Counted from the stretch's first letter, positions 23,415-35,552 are shown. The stretch is 64,000 nt of DNA from Lotus japonicus (GCF_012489685.1 NC_080044.1:29492369-29556368), one strand, 5' to 3'. Notes: generated from the sequence alone by a model not told the origin. Numbers and translations are program-made.

Positions 23415-23506
23415 TTCTTACCACAGGTACTGTACTATACCAGCTTTTTATAAGGGGTCTTTCTTACCACAGGTACTGTACTATTCCTGCTTTTTATAAG
23501 GGGTCT
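23415..23506. repeat. 46-bp tandem duplication
   Basis: Two adjacent copies of a 46-bp unit beginning TTCTTACCACAGGTACTG and ending ATAAGGGGTCT differ at about two bases. It lies just upstream of, or at the start of, the gypsy LTR. The stretch 22895-23414 to its left holds nothing I recognise. Confidence 0.85.
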
Positions 23507-23514
23507 GGGTAGAA

Positions 23515-23856
23515 GTAGTGATGCCTGAACAATGAGAACTTGAAAACCAACCAATACTTTTAGGGCCAGTTTGTGGACTGGGTGAGACCTCAGAGTCCCT
23601 CGCCCAGGGATGTTCGCCCCAAGGCGACGCACAAAGTCAGGGTTTGGGCCTCCTCCGAGAGGCCCAACCCCTAGCTTATAAATAGGGGGCGGTTATCAAT
23701 TGTAAGAGACTCTTAGCTCATTTCATGAATAACAAACTCAAGATTCAGTTCCACACTCTCTCTAAGCGGTTACACGCTCTCTCTCTCTAGATTCTCTCAT
23801 TGCAATCCTCTCACTCTAGGTACTATACCTTCTTTCTATGTTCTTGGCCCGAAAAA
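23515..23856 (+). mobile_element. Putative 5' LTR (3' part certain, start uncertain) of a Tat-like Ty3/gypsy element
   Basis: The right border is set by the primer-binding site at 23857. The segment contains a TATA box in CTTATAAATAGGGGG (about 23675-23689) and a CT-rich transcribed leader (TCTCTCTAAGCGG, TCTCTCTCTCTAG), as expected for U3/R/U5. The left end is a guess: a TG lies at 23519, but no partner LTR is in the window to define it. Confidence 0.55.
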
Positions 23857-23875
23857 TTGGCGTCGTCTGTGGGGA
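23857..23875 (+). promoter_or_regulatory. Primer-binding site of the gypsy element
   Basis: TTGGCGTCGTCTGTGGGGA directly follows the putative LTR and precedes gag by about 105 bp. It differs by one base from TTGGCGCCGTCTGTGGGGA, a start commonly seen after the 5' LTR of plant Tat-type gypsy elements, where a host tRNA 3' end primes minus-strand synthesis. Confidence 0.65.
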
Positions 23876-23981
23876 ACGGTAGATTTCGATTCCCCGACAA
23901 CGTGGATTGCTTGTTTGGGTTGAGAGAAGTTCGGAATTCTGTGCAATTTCCTCTGATTTTCGTGATTTCCTGTGAAATCCG

Positions 23982-24377
23982 ATGGAGACTCGTCGTCGCC
24001 GACGCAGCGAAACGTTGGAGCAGAGGCGCGGTTCACCACCGCGTCGTGTGAGGGGAACGCCGCGTCGTGAGGAGGTTCGTCGCGAGCAACCTAAGCAAAC
24101 GACTCCTCCTCTGCCTCCGCCGCCTCCTCCTCCTCCCTCTCTGACACCTCCATTACCTACTCCATCGTCCTCACCTTCGCAGCAAGGATCTCCAGCACAC
24201 TCGCCGGAAGCTTCAGGAGGTAGATCGCCATTACCTCAAGCTCTGATCACTCACAGAGACTGGAGACGTTTGATCTGCAACATTGACAACATACGACACC
24301 GGAATGACTACTTGCAAGAGCAGTTGGACTACTATCGCCTTGAGCAACAGGACGTGGGAGAACGGGAAGCGGAGGCT
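23982..24377 (+). pseudogene. Ty3/gypsy gag, N-terminal fragment, cut by CACTA 3
   Basis: The frame starts METRRRRRSETLEQRRG, is Arg-rich and then Pro-rich (an 8-proline run), and continues with an amphipathic stretch (DWRRLICNIDNIRHRNDYL). It is cut at 24377, where CACTA 3 begins. The remainder resumes at 34366 in the same phase once the GCT target duplication is taken into account. Gag forms the cytoplasmic particle of the element. This part is not strongly conserved in the family, so its assignment rests on position after the PBS and on the downstream gag domain. Confidence 0.7.
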
Positions 24378-25323
24378 CACTACTACAGAAATGACATTTT
24401 GCCACGGTTATAGGCGGAACCGTGGCAAAAGCTCAATTGCCACGGTTATAAGCGGAACTGTGGTAATATGGTATAATATTTTATTATTTTTTTTGAGGGA
24501 TCGTGACAATAGAAATTTTCTCTAATTTTTTTGAGAAGAAAACCCTAAAGCTGTGCAAACCCTCTCCCTCCCACGCTCTATCCCACTCTCCACACTCCAT
24601 CAACCTGCCGACGAAGCTCCAATCTGTTCCCGTCCCTCTCTCGTTTCCCTGTCCTTCCCCCCCACTCTTCATCGACCTGTCCCTCTCTCCCCCACTAGCG
24701 AATTTAGTGCGGATAATTCTGAGACAGAGCGAGCCGCAAAGGAAGCTTCGTGGAGAAAGGAGGAGGCTGCAACTGCGGCTGAGCGAGCGGCAGTTGAACG
24801 CATGTTGACGAAGAGGCGAGAGAAGGACGGAACATAAACCTATTTTTGATTTTAAGCTCCGATCTATTCTGTTCACGGCATTCACCTAGGGTTGCAGTCC
24901 CTCTCGACGCTTGGGCCTTCTCTTCCATCGAAGTCGCACCACACCTTGCAACTTCGTCACCCACTCCGACAAAGTCTTCGTTCTCCGTCCAAGTCGCTGT
25001 TCTCTATCAGTCGTTTTCCATCGCTAGGGTTCTCTGTCACGCTCTCTCTGCCGTGTCGTTACCGTCCTTCATCGATTGTTGACTCATTTTAGGTATGCAT
25101 CTTCTTACTCTATCTCTATATCTAACGCTTAGATGTTCTGTTTCTTTATATGTTTATCAGTAGTTTTGTTATTTTGTTTTTCTTAGCCTGCACCACTTAC
25201 CTCACTGTTAATGTTGGAAATACTGAACCGTAAGATTGCATAGAGAAGTATGAGTTTTGGGTTTAGTCTTTAATTGGTGTTTGCAGTTCGTGTCTGTAAA
25301 TATAACTAACCTTCAGCAATTCA

Positions 25324-26367
25324 GAAATGGAACAGATGACGGAGAGAATTGCTATTGGGGGAGGATATGTTTGGTGGAGGAAAGGGTGTTTCATCAGCTC
25401 TGGGACTGTCAAATGCATTCCCAAACCTTGCTGGTATGTTGACTTTTTACTTTCTTTATATGCTGCTTGAATCATGATGGATAAACATTATGATGTTACT
25501 TCCATTTTCATGAGCTCTTGATAGAAGAAATGTTTCAAATAGCTCTTGTCAGTTTCTCATTGTTTTCTTGCTGAGAATGCAACTGTTGTTTTTGGTGAAC
25601 AAAAGCGCCTTGAGTCGATGCTGCCCGAGAGGAGAGCCAGATGGAGAAAGGAAATTGATTGGCTTCTATTAGTGAAAAATTATGTTGTTGAGATGGTCCT
25701 ACTAAACAAAAATCAAAAGATGGATCCAGCATGGAGGTAACCCTCCTCACTCACCCTATTTTTCCTATGTTCCTTATTGTCCTTATGATAGTTGTTATAT
25801 GATTGATCCTCATCTTTGAATGAATAGATTATGACAACGCGACAGCGAACAGATCTCCATATGAATATCCCTGCCTTAAGAAAGCTTGACAACATGCTTA
25901 TTGTAAGATCACTAACCAAAATGATCATTATTTTTCTATAGATAAGTCTCAATAGGTTGTTAGCTCTTAAAAAAACTTGCTGATGATGAGCAGGATTGTC
26001 CAGATAACTTCAAAGACCAGAATGAGTTCTACTATGTATCACAAGATGCAGATGATGCAAATAAAGATAGTTCAAAGAGAAAAAATGACGACAAGTGGTC
26101 TTACACCTAAGGTTCCTACAGAGGGTTCATCTGATGTGGTGATGGCCATAAATGCACAGACCCTATCGGAGATGGAGATCCCTGAAAGCTATATTGAATC
26201 CCTACCCAAGGTATGTAAAAAAGAACTAGTATCTACATATAAGTTTTCTTGATTAAAATTTTCATATCTTTTCACATTATAAATTTTGGTCTTTTTACTT
26301 CTTTTACAGAATGGTGCGTTAATTATGACCAGAAAGACAAGAGCCAAAAAAGTGTTTCTTCAATGAC
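25324..26367 (+). pseudogene. Captured ROP-GEF (PRONE domain) gene fragment, five exon remnants
   Basis: Exon-like blocks separated by GT-AG introns encode consecutive pieces of the plant PRONE domain, the catalytic part of Rho-of-plants guanine nucleotide exchange factors. About 25324-25433 includes GEDMFGGGKGVSSAL (a one-base insertion in the G run near 25360 shifts the frame). About 25580-25736 includes VFGEQKRLESMLPERRAR and WRKEIDWLL. 25828-25902 is MTTRQRTDLHMNIPALRK plus seven residues. 25994-26210 includes DNFKDQNEFYYVSQDADD and, after a frame change near 26095 and loss of about 20 residues, AINAQTLSEMEIPESYIE. 26310-26367 begins NGA and soon stops. Start, variable N-terminus and the C-terminal third of PRONE are missing. 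It is a transduplicated host gene piece, not functional as a GEF. Confidence 0.88.
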
Positions 26368-26466
26368 TTGTAGAGGAGTGATTCCTATGTGATTTGATTA
26401 CAGAATGGTGCGTTAATTATGACCAGATAGACAAGAACCAAAAAAGTGTTTCTTCAATGACTTGTA
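26306..26466. repeat. Duplication (94-bp step) of the last captured ROP-GEF exon
   Basis: The segment beginning ACAGAATGGTGCGTTAATTA at 26306 recurs at 26400 with only a few base changes over about 67 bp. The two copies are separated by 27 bp. The duplication includes the splice acceptor and the early stop. Confidence 0.85.
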
Positions 26467-27101
26467 ATCGAAAAACTTTCAAGGAGCTTTCTGAATTCTG
26501 AAGTGTTTGAGTTTCACATGATCATGTTTAATCTGTCCTTAAATCCTAAGAAATCAAAGAGAAAGATAGCAGATAGGTCTTGATTAGGACAATTATTCTA
26601 CTGAGTCTGTCTAATATGTTGGCAATGCATGCTATTTACCCCTGGAAAAGCTGATCTAGCTTAATGAAGATTTAAAGAACAGACGTATGTTGTACTAACA
26701 CGAGCTGAAGTTTGTTTTTCTCTTTCAGAGAATATCTCAGGTTTTCTAAAGTTCATTTGACTAAGGGAGCACACGCACACACTTCTGCAATATAGTATAA
26801 ATAGGGGTAGGTGGGTATATTTAATAAACTTTAGAGATCATTTTATCAGGTGGTGATATTGGCTGCCGAACTCAGGTTTGGTTTGTTTTGATTATGCTTA
26901 AATGTCATTTTGGATAGGTTTTGATAATATGCATGTTATTTGTTATTAAGAGCATGTACATGTTTTCGTTTTCTTGATAGTGAAAGTATGCTGGTAACTC
27001 ATTAAAACTAAGATATGACCAACAAAATTAGAACTGATATCACAGTTTGATCTGTTGTTTCAAATTTGCGATGATATTTATAAAAATAAGGTGATTCATA
27101 C

Positions 27102-30100
27102 TGTGAGACCCAAGTTTTTAAGCTTAGAATAAATCGATAAAATTTCTATTCATGATTAGTTTCGATGTAACGTGAAGGAAAACTGAACAAGTGTTCATCA
27201 AATGGAATAAATTTATGAAGGAGATAGTTCAGTAAAAGGTTAAGGTTAACATTATAATCGATATAAGTTATAGCGCAAGTAGTATTCGCTTATACCTAGG
27301 ACAAGAGCGTTAGTAAACAACTAATTTGCCCTTAAAGACACGATATAAACTAATTCCAAAAATCTTCAGAGAAATGTTAGAACTTCTCTTAATCATTTTC
27401 ATGACAAGCGTTTCGATACGAAACCCTGGAATGTACGAACGCCCGATTCTAGATCTCGGAGGTTTGCCGAAACTAAATCCCTGATAGCTCGAGAAACTTA
27501 AAATAAACGGTCGATGAAGACTTTTTCTATTCGGAGCTTCAAACGAAGATTCCACACGTGTTCACCTATTTCTTTCGAGGTTTCTAATCTTTCTTCAGAA
27601 AGAAGTTTTCTCATCCGACATCAACTGCAAAAAGTAGTTTTTCGGGTAAAATAGATTTACACCGATTTTGAATCGTTTGCCTTAATTCCAAGAAACCTAT
27701 TTTGAGTTCTGGAATTCTGTCGCCAGAACCTATCTTAGAATTCATAGAGGAATGCACAGGAAAAATGAGAATCGCGAAATTTTCATTTTCCCGCATTTTC
27801 CATCAACTATAATAGCTTGAAAAAATATCAAAAATTTCTCATCACCATTGCCATCAAACCCGCGAGCTTGAGAGGAGAAGGGGAGGAAGAGATTTTCGCT
27901 GTTTCTTGCCTGATCGTTGCACCGACAGTTGCTACTCGAAGACATCGAGGTATAGATGCTATTCCTTACTTCTGATCGTCAATTCTATCGTTTTTCTCTA
28001 TGTCTTTCTGTGCTCAATGTTTCGAGCTTTTTGTAAAATTGTCCAAATAACTTGATTTCTCTGTCTAAACTTATTCCCTGCATGCCCAAGAGCATGTTTA
28101 GCAGATTACATTTCGCCGAATCTCGCCGAATTGCCGCCGAGTTTCAATTCTGCTCAAAAACCCATTTTCTGACCAAAGCTTCGCCCTTTAGACTTAAAAC
28201 TCTCGACTGAGCTTAGCGCCAGTAGGATTAGTTGTCATAAACGTTGTTGGTGACGTCCCCATCTAATTTGTTTTTCAAAATTCCAATTTTGAAATTCCGA
28301 GCTAAAAACACTGACCAAAATACCCCTGTGTCAGTTTTCGATCCGATAATTTTTCCGAGCTTTAATTCGCCTTAGTTACGACTAATGATAACCTAGGAAT
28401 CAAGTTTGATCGAAGAAAAAGCGCCGAACACAATTGCATGTGTGTGGCAGAGAGCACCCTTAAGGGGGGAGGAAAATTTCTCTTTTTCGAAAACTCGTCT
28501 TATCGCGTTGGATTATCGTACTTCGGAGTTTATAATGCTTCGTGTAACCTTAGTAATTATTGTTTGCTGAGTTTTTGACTGGTCGTGATTGAATTCTGTG
28601 ATTTCGCTCTAAGGTTCGTTTGAGGAATTCCGTGGAGCGGAAGGAGGAGATTGTGAAGGAACGCTGCAGGAACGCTGCAGGATCGCACTGGAGGAGCTAC
28701 ATGTGAGGGCTACTCACTGAATACTAGATAATGCTTTAGGTGTCGACGAATTCGACTTGATTTATTGTTTATACACTTGATTGTGATTGACTGGGAAATG
28801 TTTTCTGAGGCTTCGGCTGACAATGATGTTTATTTATCGCTGGATTTGTTTTTGATATTGATTCACATGCTATGTGATAAATGGTTAATCTAGGATGTGT
28901 CGATATTGATTTCCATGCTATGTGCTAAATGGTTAATCTAGGATGTGTTGATAAATGTGCCATGACTTTTGGATTGTGCTAATTTGATTATGCAATTACA
29001 CATATATCTGTTGTACGTCAGAGAGAGGATAACGGGCAGTTATGCCAAATTCATCATGAGATTTTGGGAAAGTTTGACGGGAAGAACGGAGGTTCGGGCC
29101 TTGTTATTGTTTTAGTGGATCGAGACCTTCTCTGGGAATTACTTGGGATCATGGGATCTTTTAAACTCATAAGATTAGAGACAAACCTAAATGGAAACTA
29201 TTTTACAAGGAAAACTCATAAGACACTAAACAACCTCTGAACCTTTTAAATAATGATAACAATGTTAAATGAAAGCTTAGGGCTTGGATATTAGTTTTGG
29301 AAAAAAATGATAAGTGTCGTCGAATCCAAGTTTCGGGGAAACTAATAAGTTTCTGAGTATGTTGATACTCTTTTGCTCGATGAGCAGTTTTATTGTTTGG
29401 CTATCTAAAAGATAAGCCGTGAAATTAATAAGTTTCTGAGTACGTTGATGCTCTTTTGCTCGATGAGCAGTTTATTTGTTTGGCTATCTAAAGGATAAGT
29501 CGGGGAACTATAAGTCCCAAGTACATTGGTATTCTTTGCTCGCTGAGCAGTTTTTGACCATCAGAATTAGATGAGTTGGATGACTCGAGAAGTCATCACG
29601 AGTGATTGCACTCTTTTTATAATTAATTGTCTTTGGTCGCAGAATCGACATTTACCTTAGGGTATTCTTTTTAGTGACAATAAGTTAGCTAGAACACGTG
29701 AAGAGTGAGGTCGGAGACGTTGTTTGGCTAATCACGTTGCATTCATTCACACATTTTGAGGTTTATACACGGTGGGATGCCGGACCTCGGTGGATTCCAA
29801 AATGGTCATAAGACCCGAATTTCCACATAAGAACACTGCGGTGATTCTTAGTAGCAGACGGAAATGGTAGGCCTGCGGGTATACTGCTGATCTGACTACA
29901 TTTTGTTTGGTATAAGAGACACCCGAGCGGAAATGGTCCCACTGTGGCCGGTGCTAGGATTGACTCGTTGGTGCCCATCCTTCCGGATTGCATCTTGTTC
30001 CTCGTCATATCATTCATGCACCATGCATACTGACTTAGTTGCCGATATATGTTATTTGTCAGTAATTATCATTTACATTCAATTGGAAGATATACAATTT

Positions 30101-31212
30101 ATAATGTTGTCATAAACTTCTAAGCCTAAGTAGCTATCCCTTAAACTTTATCTACTGGGTGTATTACTTATGTAATTCTTTGAGTTGACCCTCGCGCCTT
30201 CTGTTTGTGTTTTGGCGGACTACGCCCATTGTCAGATGTCCATGGCGGATTGGTTTACGATGGTCCACCCTTCGAGGGGGGGGGGACTAGGTTTGAGATG
30301 CTTGATCAGGAGATCCCCGGCTCATGGGCGGGCGACCTCGCTGGCCACAAAGCAATTTACTCGGGGAGAATAATGGAAGATCGTGTCGACAGTCTGTGAC
30401 ACTTGAGGAAGGGAGTTTTGAGGCGTTACACTGTTAGCTTTAACCTGCCACCCGGCGTGCACTGTGGACCCGGTGTAGGAGCACCACCACCACCGTCGTC
30501 TTTTGACGACGAGGACCCCTCGGAGGAGGAGCTTGTGGGAGGGACTTCATCGGACTCTAGCTCACCTACTGTTGCTGTTACTGATGACTTTGGATCGGGT
30601 TCCGGACCCGCGAGACCAGCTCAGGAGCATGTTGCAGTAGCGAGAGGGGGGATGGTTGCAGACATTGACCTAGTCGTCCTGGATTCTGATTCGGACGATG
30701 ATCATGCCAGCATGTAGTTGTGAGTGCTGGGGTGTACTCCTCTGGACAGGATTAGGGTAGGAGTAGCGTTATAGCTCTGGTCGTCATGTTCATATTTTGG
30801 GGCAGGGTAGGTCCCCGACCGTTAGCTTTTGGTGTGGTTTTCTTTATGGAAATCACAGAGAGTTGGTCGGACTAGGAGGTCTTGTTTAGGCCGTTTTGGG
30901 CTGACCTACTTTCTTTTTGGAGGACTGTATTACGAACACTTGACCTTTCACTTTGTTTTGTACATATTGCCCACGGGCACTACTTTCGGTTACTTCCCGT
31001 CACTGGAGGATACTCGTGACGTGGTTCACTACTTACAACGGGGGCTGTAAATATATTGTACATTAGTTATGTTTATCTTTCGCTGTAGAGTCTTTATTTC
31101 GACAAGTCTTTAATTTTATTATTTAAACAAATCAAAAAAAAAATATTCACGTTTTTCCGCTTTATTTTCTTTTTGGTTACTAAAGTGACGCCACCGAAAT
31201 CGGGGTGTTACA
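27102..31212 (+). mobile_element. Solo ~4.1-kb LTR with TSD CATAC, nested in CACTA 3
   Basis: It begins TGTGAGACCCAAGTTTTTAA and ends AAATCGGGGTGTTACA, flanked by CATAC at 27097-27101 and 31213-31217. It is the full-length plus-oriented reference for the family also seen at 4456-11469 (interrupted), 5021-8941 and 52730-56650 (both inverted). It has no internal genes and no second LTR. It contains a ~75-bp repeat (about 29335-29550) and a decayed ORF (30205-30717). The long LTR with 5-bp TSD suggests a Ty3/gypsy source. Confidence 0.85.
30205..30717 (+). pseudogene. Decayed copy of the LTR-borne acidic ORF
   Basis: This is the counterpart of 10477-10986. Its early part matches across two frames (HCQMSMADWFTMV in one, GTRFEMLDQ in the next), so a frameshift occurred at the long G run near 30281-30291. 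A TGA stops it at 30397-30399, after which the same frame reopens with LPPGVHCGPG, a proline stretch, DDEDPSEE and DLVVLDSDSDDD. Conservation of the blocks on both sides of the lesions is the main support that the intact copy once coded for protein. Confidence 0.5.
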
Positions 31213-31626
31213 CATACCCTTTTCGTGATCTGATTTCGGATTTGAATTTCAAAGGCATGATGTGTGTAAGTTGCAGGTAAATGTTTATATACAGCAGAGC
31301 TGTGTGTTGTCAAGCAGTGTTTAGTTTCTTCAAACTCCATATTTGTCTTCTGTTGTTCTAGCACCTGCCTTCTTCAAACTCTCATGAAGGTGCTTCCCTT
31401 TCTTTCCTAATCAAATATTCTTATTTATTTAGAATGCTAAATGTGAGTTGTTCTAATTTTTGGTTTAATGATTGAATGATTTACATGATTATTATTGTGG
31501 GTAAAGCCCTACAATGGAAAGAGTTAGGAAAAGAAGACATGATACGGTGATAGTCATAGATACATGTACTATTCTTTCCTTTATAGTGCTTCACAACTTC
31601 ATATGAGTTGATGTAGATGTGCATCT

Positions 31627-32884
31627 TGAAGGTATGAAAAACGATAGAAAGAGGGGGTTTGAATAGCGTTTTAAAACTAAAAACTCGACCCACTTGAGAT
31701 TTAAATAAATCTCTTCAACCACCAAGGATAAAAGTGCTGACATAAAGGTTAAGGAAAGCACACAAATGATTTTATCTTGGTTCACTTGATAAATCCCTCA
31801 AGCTAATCCAGTCCACCCGTTAAGGTGATTTCTTCCTTCTTAGAATGAAGGCAATCCACTAATCAGAGTTTGGTACAACTGCACTTGCTACCTGCAAAGT
31901 GACTAACAATACACTGACTTAGCTATCACTAAGATTCACTCTCTTAGTCTTCTCTAGGATCCGATCAACCTTGATCTCTTAAAGGAAAATCAAACAACTG
32001 TTTGAAGGTTTTGGTTCACAAAGAAATGCTTCTTAGAAAGCTAATAGTAAACACAATTAATACAATATGAAGAAAGATTGCTAAGAGAATATTTGAATAT
32101 TGCTTGCGCGTGAACAAGTTTCTTAGGAAGCATCTTTCAATCTTCAGCCTCTTTATATACTCCAAGGATTAGGGTTTGGACGTTGCATGGAGATGCTACC
32201 GTTGAAGGGCAGATCTGGGATTTCCAAGTTCTGCTGTGGCTGAATCAGTTAGGTAAGGTCGTCAGGAATGGTACAATTGCTTTTGTACTTTGGATAGTGA
32301 CATGACCTTTATCCTTGTTGACTTTTGATCAGAGTGATGCTTCATCTTGGAACTTGTGAAGCTTGGTGATCAGAGTCAGAGGGGAGCTTGGATCCTTTGA
32401 CCTTTGTACCTTCTGCTTCTGAACTCAGAGGAAAAGTACTTGGTCTTCAGAGTCAGCTTACTCTTGGACTTGAGAATCTTCACTACTCAGCTTCTGACTT
32501 TCAGAGCTTCTGGACCTTCAGAGCTTCTGATCCTTCAGAGCTTCTGATCCTTCAGTGTGTCTGATTCTTCAGAGCTTCTGATCCTTCAGAACTTCTGATC
32601 CTTCAGAGCTTCTAGTGAGCTGAATCCATACTGAGCTTTATGATCTTCAGATCTTCTGAAGCTTGATCTACTGTTCAGATTGAACATAGTACGTGCGAAA
32701 GCGATGCAGAGGTTACTCTTTGAGCATTGTGCTTCTGAATTATGTGAAATAGGACCAGAGTCATGGCCTGTCATTAGAACACTCAGAAAACAACGTTAGA
32801 GTACCATAATTGTTCATACATAATAGTTAACATGTAGTCATCAAAACATAGAGTTGTACTACTAGATCAAAACTTGATCTTACA
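31627..32884 (-). mobile_element. Solo LTR of the SIRE family with TSD CATCT, nested in CACTA 3
   Basis: On the minus strand it begins TGTAAGATCAAGTTTTGATC and ends TACCTTCA, matching the LTRs of SIRE copies 1 and 2. CATCT flanks it at 31622-31626 and 32885-32889. A TATA box (GTATATAAAG on the minus strand) lies near 32152-32161. No internal region is present, so it is a recombination product of a full element. It shows that a third SIRE insertion occurred in this window. Confidence 0.9.
32499..32612. repeat. 17-bp tandem repeat inside the SIRE solo LTR
   Basis: About seven copies of TTCAGAGCTTCTGATCC with small changes lie in the U3 part. The same AGAAG-type repeat region varies in length between the SIRE LTRs of this window and explains the 89-bp size difference between the two LTRs of SIRE copy 2. 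Confidence 0.8.
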
Positions 32885-34012
32885 CATCTTGTAATTGAAA
32901 AAGTTTTCTAGTACTTCTTTTCATTTGCCTATTGTTTTTTGAACTTCTTTTTGCTAGTGGAGAGTGCATCTTGGCCCCAAGGTCTAGAATCTCAAATAAA
33001 TCATGGTTTTCTTAAACTTAAATTGACCCGATTTGCCATGTCATCATATCCATATATTTATCTTATTTGAGTGCATCTTGTTTGCTGAATTTATAGGTAA
33101 ACACCATAGAAAAGGAAAGATCTTTGATGATCATTAGGTTTAAAATATTTGACAAATGTGTGGTTTACTTGATTCTTAATTGATTTTAAAAATCAAAGTT
33201 GTATTTTCCTCTTGAAGCATTTTGGTGAAGGTTGATGCATGTAGCTGACCCGGCCTAGTGGGAAAAGGCTAGATTTGTAATGATAATGATTTTGTTAATG
33301 GGCTGAATAAATTATATAGTTAAGAGGGAACTAATAGAGATAGTGGTTGAGTAAAATGAATTGCAAATATTTGAAATTTTAACTGTCTTACTTTTTCAGG
33401 CTAGGCTATGGAAGGACTACAAATTTTTAATGGTCTGGAGTGTGAGATAGCTTGCAGTTCTTCGAAGGTATTGAATATCAATTGTTACTTCTACATATTT
33501 TGTCAATATATGTCTTTATTCACTTTAACTGAGTAATTCTTCTTGTTAAGAGGCAAAGTTATCAGTTAGATGTAGATTATTTAGAGTGTATGAGTTTGAC
33601 CTCTAGCAGGGCATCCCATTTTAGTATCTCAATCTCTTTCTCATATCTCTATGTCCTTTACTTCTTTTTTTCTATCTTTGTAGTTATTTTGCACATCTTG
33701 CTGATTATGCATTTGATTAAAGTAATTATGTTGGATTGTGTTTTTGAACTGCCAGTCCTTACATTTTCTTAACGAGACCTTTTGCATGTTGTAAGGTGTC
33801 ATATGTTTTCGATACCGACAATGTCTTATATCAAATGAGAAGTAAAAGAAAGGTAGCAAAGTCTTCGAATATTAGTCCAAGCAGAGCTCCACGGTTCCAT
33901 GGCACATAATAATATGTAAATAGACGTAATTAGTGAGTTAGATGACATATTTTCAATTCATTTTTGTCACTAGTGTATTATTTTTCATTTCCTTTAGCTG
34001 CTACATTGTTGA

Positions 34013-34128
34013 GGTTACTTTTAATGAAATTTGGTGGCTGCAATTAGTCTCAGTTACTTTTTATGAAAGTTGGTGGCTGCAATTAGTCTAACTTACATTT
34101 TATGAAATTTTGTGGCTGCAATTATAGC
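34013..34128. repeat. ~39-bp tandem triplication in CACTA 3
   Basis: Three diverged copies of a unit containing ATGAAATTTGGTGGCTGC and AATTAGTCT follow one another just inside the right subterminal repeats. Confidence 0.75.
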
Positions 34129-34365
34129 TGCAATTGGGTAGTTGACTATGTGGCCTCTATTGCAACGGTTATGTAACCGTGGCAATATGTGGCCTCTATT
34201 GCCATGGTTACCAACTACGACCCGTGGTTACAGGCGAAGCAATTGCCATGGGTCACCCTTGAATCGTGGCAATTGAGCAATTGCCACGCAAGTTATCGCC
34301 ACGGTTAAACCGTGGCGAAAGGGCGTGCGAAACCGTGGCAAAAAGCCTTTTCCGTAGTAGTGGCT

Positions 34366-35552
34366 GTAGCAGAGTTTGAGTCATTCTTAGCGGCGGTAAT
34401 GGAGGTAGCAATTCCTAACATCGTGAAGAATCTCGTTCCGGAGACGTACAACGGAAAGACAGATTCGAAGGATCATCAACTCTACTTCAACACAAAGATG
34501 GTGATAAGTGCAGCTTCTGATGCGGTGAAGTGCAGGATGTTCCCGTCAACGTTCAGAGGCACGACGATGGCTTGGTTCACGACTTTGCCTCGCGGTTCTA
34601 TCATGAACTTCTGCGTTTTCTCGTCGAAGTTCCTTGTTCAGTTCTCCGCAAGCAAGATTAAGCAGGTTACGATTGATAATCTGTATAATGTTCGCCAGTT
34701 AGAAGGAGAAACTTTGAAGCACTATGTGAGGCGGTACAGTGTAGCATCTGTCAAGATCGAGGAGTGGGAGTCGCAAGCATCTGCTGCCGGGGAGGCTGAA
34801 CAACAAGCTAAGTGGGAAGCCAGCTCGTTCGATGGCGGAGGTCCGCACTCGGGCGAACACTTACATCCTGGATGAGGAAGACGACGCGTTCAAAAGGAGG
34901 CGTCCAAAAACGGAAAAAGATGGCGGTCAGAAGGACATATCGCCAGCAGGCAGGCAAGATCGGGAGAAGGGAGAAAGTAGCATGCGAAGAGATAAGAAAA
35001 TCAAGCCATCGGAGAAGCTTGCGAAGGAACAACTCTATCCAAAGAAGGAAAACTTTGAGCGCCGACGCCCGTGGCAACAAACTGATTCTCGCCGGCGAGA
35101 GGGGTCAGGCAAAAACCTGAGCGCGCATCTGATAGAACTGCTTTGGGAGGTAAAGGCAACGCATGCAGTCGAAGAGGGCGAGAGGGAAGTTGATCCGCCG
35201 CGGGTGGCAGTAGACAAAACCAAGTGGTGCGAGTATCATCGCTCGGCGGGCCACGACACCGGTTACTGCTTTACGTTGAAAAGTGAGATTGAGAGGCTGA
35301 TCAGGGCGAGACGCTCACAAATGAATGATCGCGGCAATAGCTAACAAGGCGAGCGCCAACAGGGGAATCGCCACAAGGGAAACCGCCAGCAGGATGATCG
35401 CAGGCGGGATAACCGCCGTTAGGCACCAACAACGGACAAGAAGGAGACATTGGCGACAAAGAAGAAAAGAGCCAAAGAAACCTTCAACAAGGATCTCGAA
35501 CCGCCGGTTGGGACGATCAATACAACTTAAGGGGTTTCGGCGGAGGCGACAA
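34366..35552 (+). pseudogene. Ty3/gypsy gag, C-terminal part, degraded
   Basis: The gag resumes after CACTA 3 with IPNIVKNLVPETYNGKTD and carries the retrotransposon gag core (HQLYFNTKMVISAASDAV, CRMFPSTFRG, LKHYVRRYS). Near 34760-34810 a frame change follows; the next frame reads AEVRTRANTYILDEEDDA and then a zinc-finger-like WCEYHRSAGHDTGYC (about 35225-35270), which is typical of Tat-lineage gag. More stops occur at about 35342 and 35420-35530. The sequence stops at 35552, where SIRE copy 1 is inserted; pol of this gypsy element is not in the window and must lie beyond the SIRE copies if it exists. Not functional. Confidence 0.85.

Larger units (their letters stand above)
24378..34362. mobile_element. 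CACTA transposon 3 with TSD GCT, carrying a ROP-GEF fragment and two nested solo LTRs
   Basis: The left end is CACTACTACAGAAATGACAT and the right end, read on the minus strand, CACTACTACGGAAAAGGC. GCT flanks both sides (24375-24377 and 34363-34365). Subterminal repeats with core GCCACGGTT lie at 24396-24470 and 34145-34350. Without the two nested LTRs (27102-31212, 31627-32884) and their target duplications the element is about 4.6 kb. No transposase domain is visible. It inserted into a gypsy gag gene. Stretches 26470-27101, 31213-31626 and 32885-34012 contain no gene that I can support. Confidence 0.92.
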
